Positions 40,401 to 50,700 of a stretch of 64,000 nucleotides of DNA are shown here, in pieces (the stretch's first letter is position 1; each line of letters opens with the position of its first letter). Under the pieces are notes generated by a model, which did not search any database, was not told where the DNA came from, and saw only the letters and a list, made by a program, of their open reading frames with translations. Made by a program: the position numbers and the translations under genes. The stretch covers positions 12,862,198-12,926,197 of the forward strand of contig JAKOON010000011.1 in NCBI GenBank assembly GCA_022577435.1, written 5' to 3'. This DNA is from Embiotoca jacksoni (Eukaryota; Chordata; Actinopteri; Embiotocidae).

Positions 40401-40989
40401 GCGCGTAACGGAAGCGGTTGACGCCGCCGTGTTATTTCTCACTCAGGGACTCGCGGAGGCGATCAACGCCGAAGCGGAAGAATGGGAGACCGAATGTCTT
40501 CAAGTCATCGAGAAAGAAGTCGCGAGGCCCGCCGACGCGTCGACACCGACGTTGCCGCTCCTGCGCGCCTCGGACGCTGCCGGAGGTTCCCCGGAAATGA
40601 GCCGCAACCGGATCTGGGGCGACGCGGACGACGCAACCGGAGACACCGGACCCGACGACGCCGTGGACACACTCCCGGACGGGGCGGACGAGGCAGACCT
40701 CCGAAGTTCTCCTTTCGCCCATTCGAGCGATTACACCACCATGGAGATGTTTCGGCAGGTCGCGACGCGGGTCGCGTCTGCCGGCGCGACCCGCGTCGCG
40801 GAGGGCGACCCGGAGGACTCGGACTTCGCGGCGGGGAAGTCGAGGTTCGACTACGTGAGACAATTCAGCACCAGTCCGGTCGCGGAGGGCGACCCGGAGG
40901 ACTCGGACTTCGCGGCGGGGAAGTCGAGGTTCGACTACGTGAGACAATTCAGCACCAGTCCGGTCGCGGAGGGCGAGCACATTTTGTGA
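34374..40989 (+). CDS. il12rb1: class I cytokine receptor, interleukin-12 receptor beta-1-like, 15 exons, 760 residues
   Basis: Exons: 34374-34431, 35235-35285, 35381-35498, 35631-35785, 35900-36045, 36760-36901, 37038-37126, 37251-37443, 37564-37749, 38343-38474, 38590-38751, 39165-39308, 39418-39499, 39619-39700, 40447-40989. All phases agree and the sum is 2283 nt. Family role: IL12RB1 is a shared surface receptor chain for IL-12 and IL-23. Seen: a weak signal peptide (1-19); cytokine-receptor module with C44 and C56-L-W58; a degenerate WSXWS (W215-S220, WSEAYS); fibronectin-like domains with many N-glycosylation sites; a membrane helix about 528-549 (IIAVFAVVATLLIFA); box 1 LWPSIPNPGKS (558-568); EEWETECLQVIEKEV after it; a tail with Y676, Y716 and Y744. 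Best resemblance is to IL12RB1: the D2 start PPNNVSFRRLSGGLDVYVNW against human KVSKLAGQLRMEW, and the CYSVEW and GTAYRVQV blocks. Other gp130-family receptors are the alternative. It diverges from mast4 and converges on srek1. Confidence 0.75.
34600..34860 (+). repeat. dispersed repeat B, plus-oriented copy
   Basis: It carries GGTTCTGTCGGAGGTTTCTT, CCTGTTAAAAGGGAGTTTTT, GTTGGGTTCTTCTGTATAAT and TGTGATTTGACGCTATAAAT. It lies in intron 1 of the il12rb1-like model and is the inverted partner of 21905-22205. Confidence 0.75.
36200..36495 (+). mobile_element. probable 3' remnant of a LINE-type retrotransposon in the il12rb1-like intron 5
   Basis: A short frame reads LPDDLKETSVDIFKSKFETY followed by LF, matching the loose pattern LPxxLRxxxSxxxFKxxLKTxLF seen at the C-terminus of many fish LINE ORF2 proteins. 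It is followed by TGTGAAGCACTTTAGG and GGTGCTCTATAACTG, the usual 3' tail type. There is no reverse transcriptase domain, so this is a truncated fossil. Confidence 0.5.
40447..40989 (+). CDS. il12rb1: last exon of the il12rb1-like gene: cytoplasmic tail with duplicated tyrosine module
   Basis: The acceptor is ATTTCTCACTCAG|GGAC; the reading frame is phase 0 to a TGA at 40987-40989 (180 residues plus stop). The proximal part, EEWETECLQVIEKEV, resembles the short acidic/hydrophobic box-2-like stretch of IL12RB1. Next come Asp-rich disorder, SSDYTTMEMF, and then two identical 28-residue units ending SRFDYVRQFSTSP and a final VAEGEHIL. The exon is much richer in G+C and CpG than the introns. The antisense frame of 182 codons is a shadow. 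Confidence 0.85.
   Translation, partial: GLAEAINAEAEEWETECLQVIEKEVARPADASTPTLPLLRASDAAGGSPEMSRNRIWGDADDATGDTGPDDAVDTLPDGADEADLRSSPFAHSSDYTTMEMFRQVATRVASAGATRVAEGDPEDSDFAAGKSRFDYVRQFSTSPVAEGDPEDSDFAAGKSRFDYVRQFSTSPVAEGEHIL
40761..40800. repeat. perfect 16-bp inverted repeat with 8-bp loop
   Basis: The left arm CGCGACGCGGGTCGCG (40761-40776) and the right arm CGCGACCCGCGTCGCG (40785-40800) are exact reverse complements around TCTGCCGG. The element is coding (ATRVA-SAG-ATRVA), and its right arm overlaps the first six bases of the 84-bp duplication. Confidence 0.95.
40795..40968 (+). repeat. perfect 84-bp in-frame tandem duplication (2 units plus partial third)
   Basis: Unit 1 is 40795-40878 and unit 2 is 40879-40962; they are base-for-base identical. 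A partial third unit, GTCGCGGAGGGCGA, follows before the frame runs into the stop. Each unit encodes 28 residues including SRFDYVRQFSTSP. Complete identity, even at third codon positions, points to a recent duplication or to an assembly artefact. Confidence 0.97.
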
Positions 40990-42644
40990 GACGAGATGAA
41001 CTGCGGGGCACGAAGAGAGGCCTCAACTCAAAATGCATCGGGGTTCATTCTCCGGGCGGGGGGACCGTGAACGTGTGGACATAATCCCGTGGTCGTCCAT
41101 TTTTTTTTTAATTTTTGCACTTGTTGTGTTTTCGCAGCAAACAGACCTTTGGTGCAAAGAATACGTGGTATTACACGGCAGAATGTCGTCGGCAAAGTGA
41201 CGAATATTAATGCTGCAATTCAGACTTTCTGGGGTTCACACCGAAACACAAAGCAAACGCAATTCAGCAAACATCACTGAATGAAAAGTCTCTTTTATTG
41301 AGCGTTTTTTTTTTTTTTTGGAAACGTATCAGCTGTGTTCTTGGATTCAAACTGAGGAGGATCACCAACGTACATTCAAGCTTTTCAAAAAACAGTGTAA
41401 CCAAACCTTTATATACCAAGCAACCAATCCCCAACCCCCACAACCCCCCCACCCCCCACCCCTCCCGGAGCAAACCACCTAACCTGTTTTTACAGTATAT
41501 TATGCAATGGGTACATGAATATAAAAAATACAATTCTTCACATACTTGTCCGTTGTATCCGAAATACTTTTTTTTTTTTTCCTTTCTTTTTTTTTTTTTT
41601 ACTAAACTTCATCACGAGTTCACCACTTCAAACGGAAGCCTTTTGTATGTAAAAAAAAAAATAATAAAAAGAAGAAGAAAGAAAACAAAATAAAAACCAA
41701 CGCTAAAATCTGGTTCGTAAAAGCCATAGAAGTGGAATTTGGCAAAGACGGCCGCAAAGTCTCTCTTCTTAAAAAGCAAAACCTTTTTTTAAAATATAAA
41801 AAAAAAAGCTTCCGCGAACACTGATCTCGATTCCGGGGCCAGTTTGCAGACAGACATTTTCAACAGAAATCGCAATACTCCAAACATCAAAAATGACAAC
41901 AACAACAAAACAAAAAAACAAAACAGAAGAAGTCCCATGAACGTTTCGGCTATTCTGCTATTAATTACCTAAAGACAGCTTACAATACTTTAAATATAAC
42001 ATCTCATTCGTTTTATCTATTCGACATCCTAAACAAGTCTCCGTGTTTTTTTTTTATTAGAATATTCTGTACAATCTTTGTCTAGGCACTTTTTGACCCT
42101 TCTGTGTTTGCATGCAGTTTATTGACCTGTGACATTTCCCGTTCGGCCCCGACTCGACTCGCCGCCCTGAACCTTTCAGCGTCTCGCCGTTTCCCCAGCA
42201 ACGTGAGCCGACAGACGTTTTTTTTTGCACACCACCATCGTTTTGCAGCGTAGGCCCGTGTCGTACATGTACAAAACGGTAAATAGCTTTTGTCTCACAG
42301 AATTACAACGATACCAGGACGGTGGACCGTGATACAAATGTGATTTTGCTGCAACTGCTAACCGGAAATATATCTTCTTCTTTTGTTTTTTTTTATTTAA
42401 AAAGCAAGTAAATGTACACCCATGAAACAAAAACAGGAAATAAAGCCATGTTTTCATGTCGAGTAATTGAGAAATGTATCTTCTTTTTTTTTTTAACGGT
42501 GACTTTTTTTTTGTTTTTTTTACAGAGAGAACATAATATCGTTTCGCGACCTCATAATTACAAACACTTCCGAGTCATAAAACAACTGTACAAATTTGCA
42601 GGACACCCCAGCTCCCAGACGATGAAGAAATATGGACGCAAAAC

Positions 42645-42683
<39 letters not shown>

Positions 42684-44756
42684 AAAGGACACTTCACAGA
42701 CCTCAGAGCGCAAATGTTCTTTTAAAAGACACACGAAGGGCAAATGAGCCTTTCAGCATCAGCAGAAATCTTTTTTTTTTTTTAATTTTTTTTTTTAACT
42801 CTCTGTCCACGTGTATTAAACATGTAGTGTGCCATCGCTTCACTTAGTAAACAAGCAAACAAGAATATGGGAAGTTGCTGTCGCAGCAACACCAAGACCA
42901 GAAGCAGAAGGACGAGAAGAAAAACAGTTACACCCCACGAGACCTCAAGCAGCTGGAGGCGAGGTTTTATTTGACCTCACGAGCTGTCAAATGATAAAAA
43001 AAAAAACAAAACAAAACATGAAATTAACTATGTCGCTTTTGAAGAAAACACTTCTTTTTTTTTTTTGGTTGGGGTGGGTGGGGCGAAACTGGAGTCAATC
43101 AAGTGATTTCTACTTCTTGGTTTGCCAACTGAATTCTTCGGGTTTTTAGAGCTTCGACACAATTTACCGTGACGACGACCTGCTTTACGTTTCAATCATT
43201 GTTAGTTTACGTCACTTTTCGGTAAATGTGACGAGCGCAGCTGAGGCAACGTCCAAGTATCGAGACCCTGCTCTCTCTCTCTCTCAGAACACGAGCTTTC
43301 TAATTACATCAAAGGTCAAATGACAAACTCATGATTCATTTCGGGGAATCCACGACCTTTCGAATTACACTGTAAAATAACATCCCTGTTTGTTTCTGAC
43401 TCAGCAACTATTTGCAAGCAGAAAGAAGCAGGTGTGTTTTTACTGCAGTTTTCTGACTGTTGTATTCGAAAATATTAGACTATTTTCCGTTGGTGGCTAG
43501 GCGTCATCGCTCTGTCATTAAGAAAGCTCCGTTTTAAAGTGACGTTTTATCTGTTTTTTTTAAGCAATCAAATGAAAACATTTATTCTCGCTGGTTTTTT
43601 TTTCCACATTAGGCCCAATTTATCCTATTATTTAAGTTTTTTTTTTTTTTTTTTTTACTGTATTAATGACTGCTGATGTAAACCTTCAGATAATTGTTTT
43701 GGCTTAATATCGTTTTTGGTCATTTTTGTATATTTTCTTTTTATTACATTATTTTTTATTGATGGGCAGAGTTTGTTTTAATTCTTTCTGAAGTTGTGCA
43801 GCACTTTGTTCGACGTATGTTGTGTTGAAATGTGCCTCATAAATGATTTGACCTCGTGTTGAAGCCAGACGAGGAGTGCAAAGCTTGGACTTTGAAGACC
43901 AGAGCAGCTTCCTGTTGGAGAATTACCTTTGAGGTTTCTGACCCCACGTCTTCGCACATCTGACTCATTTGGGTTCACTGATGCTGCAGAGTAATGAAAG
44001 CAAAACTCGGATCTCGCACATAAACAAGTCATAATTTAAGATATGAACATTTCATAACTCTTAAAGCAGATTGTTGCTGCAGATTTGGATTTTTTTTTTT
44101 AAGAAGAAGACAGCAAAAAATTTGAAGGGAATATCAAGCATCCTAAAATATGAAATAAATACTGATAATCTTGGGAGGCGTGAACGACTTTTTGAACGAC
44201 TGAGGTTTACGGTCAAGATCGATGGAAGTGTGCAATTAAAACACAGCTTTAAGCTGATAGAGGAGAGGGACCACCCGGCTTGTTGTCAGCGCAAAACCTC
44301 CTGGGCTGTGACTCGCCTTTCTTGCAACAGACAAGGGCCAATCTGCAGATGGCTCAGGCCTGCATGCGTTTTCATTCTGCTGTCTAGAAATTTAGTACCT
44401 ACAGCGAAAGACCACCAGGATTTAAGGTAAACAAAAACAATCGCTGCTTTTAGGAAGACTCCAACGTTCGTTTTTCCTTGAGACGTTTCGAACACAGTAT
44501 TCTGTGTTTGCATTGTTACGAAGCATAAATTCGTGGGGGTTATCTCTGCTGTACCGAGGGCTCACTTGCCCCTTTCGGAGGGGGACGGTGAACGCCGACT
44601 TACTACGTGTTGCCGTGAATGGAGTTTATAAAAAAAAAAAAAAAAAAAAAAAAAAGAAAAAGGGAGTAAATCCGGAGGTGAAGACGTGTTGTTGCGAGTG
44701 GTTATTTTCAGTGTTAATGCGCGAATACGCACGCGAGACGCCGCGACGGAGCGGGA
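40990..44756 (-). other. srek1: convergent gap; probable srek1 3' UTR
   Basis: No coding exon. The sequence is AT-rich with many poly-T/A runs and an AT repeat near 42644-42681. On the minus strand the first good poly-A signal near the receptor gene is AATAAA at 41294-41299, so the srek1 3' UTR may span about 3.4 kb. A repeat-like tail (GCAGCACTTTGTTCGACGTA) lies near 43790-43850. No clear plus-strand poly-A signal follows the receptor stop until about 41688, so the two transcripts may overlap at their ends. Confidence 0.45.
41294..41299 (-). terminator. srek1: candidate poly-A signal of srek1
   Basis: AATAAA on the minus strand (context CTCAATAAAAGAG), about 3.45 kb downstream of the srek1 stop and about 300 bases from the convergent receptor stop. 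Nearer signals may also be used. Confidence 0.4.
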
Positions 44757-47700
44757 CTAGTTTCCGCGGTGATGCGATAGTCCCCTGGTGCCGTCCGCAC
44801 CCGTAGACGCGTCCTCCCCGTGGGGAGTCCTGTAGCTGCCGTTGTGCCGGGCGCAGGGTGAGGACGTCATGTCCTCGCTCGGTGTGGCCGAGTCACTTTC
44901 GTATTCTTCCTTCTCTTCTCTGTCGTACTCCACTTCCACCTGAAACAACAAACGGGTTTCGACGAAGTTCAATTCGAGGCTTTCAAGACCATTACGAATC
45001 CAGTTTAAGACGTATTTCACGTCCATGCTGGCGGGGAAAAAGTACGAAAGATACGACGGGGAAAAATCGGAGTACAAGAATTACTGGAGATTGGGTAATG
45101 CTGTCTCGTCGTTTCCAACGCGGTTTGAAACAGCTCCCCTTTGTCTTCACTGCTTTTACAAGATATAACTGATGTTGAGCTACTGCGTCTTAAGTCCAAA
45201 GCACATTCCTTTTTTTGTTTGTTTTGTTATGTCGCTGTAGACCAAAAAAAAAAGCGATCCGGAGGTCGCTAACCGAAGTTGCAGGCTGCGTTCGTGCAGA
45301 GCGGGTCGAGCTCGAGTCTGACTCTGGTTGCGCTCCCCGATGTGAACAGTATTGAGGGACGGCGGGCGTTTTGCTGGAGGCCTTTTATGGCAACTTTATG
45401 TTTTTCTGACCTCCCATGTTCCCAATGTGTTTTCTTGCCCAAGCTGCAGCGGCCTTCCGACGTATTGTTTTCAACCGAGCACTGACGTACGTAAAAAAAC
45501 AAAACAGCTATCGAGACTCTGCAGTGAAACACCGATGGTAACAACTCTGCAACAGGACACGTGTTTTTTGAGGAGAACAGTTGCTGATGTGTCAATTGTC
45601 AAACAAATGTTTTGATCGTTATCGACAGAAGGTTTCACCTTTGATCTCGTGGCTTTTTTTGGGGGGGGAGGTGGCGGGGGGGTTCTCAATGGTAAACTTT
45701 CTGAAGTAGGTCAGTCATGTGGTCTGACTCTCATGTCGGGGGAATGGAAACATTCACCCAAGAACAAAAGATGGTTACTTGAAGGAGAATCTTTTGAGGA
45801 TAGGAAATGTGAAGACACGCAGTGGGTCAATAATACAAAATTCATCAATGAGGAAATTATATCTTTTACTGGTTATAAATGCGAAACTAGAGGATACATT
45901 TTTTTTGGTGAAATTATTATTTTATTTTTTTACTGTAGAACCACATAAACAAAATGTCACTTAAAAACTAATTTGACTTTTATTACCTTTTTTGCTACCC
46001 CGATTTTCTTTCTCTTTAGAGTTGGCTTCGTTACCTTCGTGGGCTTGGCTTTGCTCTTCATCCTGTCCTCGTCCTTGCGGCTCCTCTTCCTGGACGTGGA
46101 CGGGTCCCTCCTGTCCCTGCTGCGCTCCCTCCTCTTCTCTCTCTTACCTCTACAGGAAGAAAAAAACAAGTCAGCGCTGGGAACCGTCCTGACCGATACC
46201 AAGTCGTTGTGTATCCCTCTAGAAATATAGGAAAATTCGAAGGACCACGAACGCCTCCTCAGAATGAGACGAGATGGATTTACCTTCTCGGCGACGGCGA
46301 TCTCGGTTTCCTTCGAGGGCTTTTGGACCGATCTTTACTCTTCCTTTTGTGGCCCCTGAAAACGACACATGGACTTGATGAAGTACATTTGCTGAGACAA
46401 TAAGAGCCACTTAAATCCCCAAAGTGTTATGAAATACTTTCCACACGACTGCAGTCAAATTCATGCAGCTACCAGGATCTTTAAGAACCTGATGACCCCT
46501 GCTGTCCCAGGCAGGAATTACAGGGTATTATTACAGATGATCAGATGCAAGTTTTCTTGATAATACAGTATCTGATTCTCTGAAATATTCTCGTAGTTTC
46601 TTAAATAAAAATACAGAAGCGGGTGGCGCCGCACACCAAGCACAGCGGCGGGGTACTCAGCAGCATTTAGACTTTCAGAGTAAAAGAGATCATTTGGAGA
46701 CTGTTCTCAAGCAGCCGGCAAACCACTAATTTATATTTCGGCTGTCAGCGTGATGTTTTTTGTTTTTTTGGAGCCATAAGTGACCATATTTGGACGAGCC
46801 GGGGAGGAGTGAAAGGTCAAATCCGACTGTTAACCTGAGGATGCTAAACCAGAAACCTGACTGCACAACAGGCCTGTCAGTCAAACCAAATACGCGCCCC
46901 CCCCCCCCCCCCCCCCCAAACATACCTCTCTTTAAGGCCCAATATTTAGTTCATGATGGAATTATTTTCAGAAGGATCGCCAGAACACCGATCGGAAGAA
47001 GTTCATTATTTGAATAATACCATCATGACTTGTGGGAAACATGTAATGACTTAATATTTAATGCAAGAAGTTGATGCTTTTTGAATGGGAGTCTATTGGA
47101 GCCAGAGGGGTTGTTTTTTTGGAGGCAGCCCCTAGTGTCCCTCAGTGGTAGTGCACTTTAGGGTTTCATCGTTTCAGACCCAAAGACTGAGCCCATATTT
47201 ATATACAGTCTACGCTCTCCACGTACCTCGAGCGACTCCGGCTGCGCCTCCTGTCTCTGGAGCGAGAGCGCCTCTTGTGGCCGCTTCGGGAACCGTGGGT
47301 GTCGCTCCCCGGCCACGACCTCACCGACAGTCTGCTCCGACGGGGGGGGTCGGGGGGAGGGAGGAGAGAACACCGTCAGTGACCGGACGCCACCCGCAAT
47401 CACAACAACAGCACATCGAGGGAGTGAAAACAAAGCACCTGTGTTTCGAACGGGAGCTTTTCCTGCGCGTCCTCGAGTGGGAGCGCGAGCGGCGCGACCG
47501 CTGAGGCCGACTGGTCGAACACTTCGTTGTCTCTGCTGGAGCACGAGCAGCAGTTCTCAGCATCGGAAGCGCAACACGAACCTCACAGCGATTGTTACTG
47601 AAGCACTCAAACATGCGGCGAATCCAAATGTCTAACCTGGTTCTATGGCGGCAGCGATGGTGGACTGGGCTTCCCTCACCCTCTTCATCACATTTTCTAG

Positions 47701-50700
47701 CTCCTTGGCAGCAGCCTGCGGCGTCATCTCCGGGGGTTTAACTATGGCGTTATTGGAATGATTAACCCTGAAAAGGACAGAAGACAAATCAATCAACTCG
47801 CACAAAAAAGGCGTTCACAGGTATCATGTCCTCAGAATTATGTGAATCGCGTCAAAAGAACAAATGAGCCGCGTTCACCTTTTCATTCAGAGCAAGTAAG
47901 TCCGACGCTCGATTAGACCGAATCGTTTTTGAACAGCGACGAACAAAACAACACTCTGTAAACGTTTGGGCACTGAGGAGACCAGTTGCTGGAGTTTTGA
48001 AAGTGAAATGTTGTCCCGTTCTTGCCGGATGTAGGATTTCAGCTGCTCAACAGTTCGGGGTTTCCTTTGTCGTATTTTTCATTCCATGATGCACCATTGT
48101 TTTTAACCCTCGTGTTGTCCTCAGGTCAAAATGACCCGCAGCTGTGTTCAACCAATTTCTATTTTATTTTCACATTTTTTTGGGGATCATTGGTGACAAG
48201 GAGGCTGTGAGGGTTTCTTTAAAGAATGATGACCAATGATCCCCAAAAAAATATAAAAATATAGAAATAAAATAGAACTTGGTTGAACACAGCTGCGGGT
48301 CATTTTGACCCGAGGACAACACGAGGGTTAAAAATGGGTGACACCACAGTGGTAAACATGCCCCTGTTGCTGCCATCACATTCAAAATGAGCATGCATTT
48401 TTCATAAAACAGTCAAATTTCTCATTTTTCAACATCTGATACGTTGTCTTTTTGCAATTAACTACGGGTTTACGTGATTTGAGTCCCAACTTTTTTTTTT
48501 TTTTTTTTTTTTTGGGGAATTGGGGGTTGTAAATAGAAAAAGCATACTTGAGGGGTCTGTCTCCGAACATCACTCCGTTGAACGTCAGGGCTCTGCCGAC
48601 GGAGTCCTGCTCCACAAACTCCACGAAGGCGAAGCGCGTCGGCTGCGTCTCGTCCCCGGCCATTCGCACAAACTTCACTTCTCCGACCTGCTTGAAGAAC
48701 TCCAGCAGCTGCTCTGCGGTGGTGGTCTGAGGACGGGAACGATCGAGGGGGATTTCAAAAGAGGACTCCGCGGGTGTAAAAAAAACAAAAAAAACCACGT
48801 AAAGTGCGTCAAGAGTTGGTTTGCGCCCGACTCAAGATCGGACGCGGCGTTTACCTGCGAGTTCAGGTTTCCGACGTAAACCGTCCGCCTGATCTCGTCG
48901 ACTTTTGAGGGATCCACGTTTCCGACGAGGGGGGGCTGGGAGTTGAGTGACGACGCTGCGGGGTCGAGAGGAGCCGAGATCCGATTCACGACGGGAAGGT
49001 TCAGCTGCAGGGTGTATATAACACACACACACAGGTTAGGTTCGGTTTACCTTACGTGACCAACAGACATCGATGTCCTGAGCTGACCTCCACTGATCAA
49101 TACAGGCTGTACTGAGCTATATTTAGCCCCGATCCTCTGTTTTATGTCACACGGCTGTCATGATAACTCGTGTACCCTGACCATGGAGTGTTGCCTCGTC
49201 ATCTTGAGGACGTTTTCACAACAAAACGGCACTAAGTCTATTTTTAAAGGCCATTTTCTTTAGTTTGTTTACTTTGCTATTTTGCAAAAGAATTATTATG
49301 TAAAAATATTTAAAAAAAAAACAAAACAAAACATGAAGGTACAGCTTGGATGCAGGCAGTTTTTCCTCAATGCATTTCAGACTTATTCAACTGCCAAGGG
49401 GGGACACCGGACTGATTTTATTTACTGTATTGACGATCAATAACTTTACTTGCGCTTTTATTATTCCGTTTTTATTATGGTACTGAGACGCTGGAAACTT
49501 GAACGTCTCTTGGGAACCAGCGAACTAACCGAGCAACCAAAACACCAGGCCAACCCACAAACAAACAACCAACCAACGAACAAACCGTCCATCCATCCAT
49601 CCTTCTATAAACTTGAAGTAGTGCAGTAGTATTATCTGGAAAATGATCAGCTCGGCAAATATCTAATACTAAATAACTCTGCACTGGTTTGAAGAGCAAA
49701 GAGACTTGATGGAGAAATCCGAACAACAAGCTGCAGACTCACATTCTGAAGTGGAGCTGAGGTGGGAATTGGCAGCAGTCCCCCACCAGGAATCAGACTG
49801 GGCACCGGGGCGGCAGGTGCCAAAAGTGACAAAGCCTTGGCCTCTTCTGGGATTTTCCCTGCAGGACGGAGGCAGATATTAGTGAAGGCAATAGAGGGAC
49901 TCTTCTCTCTGTCTCCTCTATGTCTGCATAATTAGCCCACTGAATTCTAGAGAGAAAGAGAGCATACACTTCCCCATACAGCCTACAAGTGCTCTACTGT
50001 CTACTCATGGTAAAACTGAGCATCCTTACTTTGCTTTGAATAAATTATCCTTCTGAGTCAATCTCAATTATTAGTTTCAATGTAGTGCAAAGATTTTAAA
50101 CTTTCTTTTCAACAAGCAAAAAGAACAGATTTTTTTTTTTTTTTTTTGTATTAATTTTTTTTGCCCTTGGTCTCTTTTCATAGATCAAAAAAAGAAAAAA
50201 AAGAAAAGAAAAAGAAAAACACAATGCAGAGAATGAGTCAACACTTTGATGTATGGGTCACCTGTACTGGAAAGATATTGGTCATGAACCATACGATATC
50301 AAGCACGGGCGCTTTTCCGTGGGGGGGGAGAGGGGGGGCGATCGTTTCGCAGTGTTGGAAAGGTGTGCAACACAAGACAACCCCAATGGCTGCATCACTA
50401 ATAGCACACAGGACATCAGATACAGAAAAGAACAACAATTTTAAGAATTGCAGGAAAAGTTAGCCAAAACCTATCTTTAAAATAATAAAAAATTAAAAAA
50501 CGAATTAGGACTTTTGCTGCTTCGTTGCTAGAGGAAAAGTTATAAAGAGACAAAATAGCTACAGATCTACTTCATTCCAGCTGCAGGGACTGAGCATGAA
50601 TTACCATTCGTTTAACTCGAGCGCCAAGAAATATATTTCAAAATAAAAGCATCGACGACGCAAAAGCATTAACGCATAACTCGCGAAGGGGAAAACGGCG

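Noticed and set aside
40432..40980. 182-codon minus-strand frame with internal repeats
   Set aside because: It is antisense to the receptor tail exon, whose plus frame joins the upstream exons in phase.
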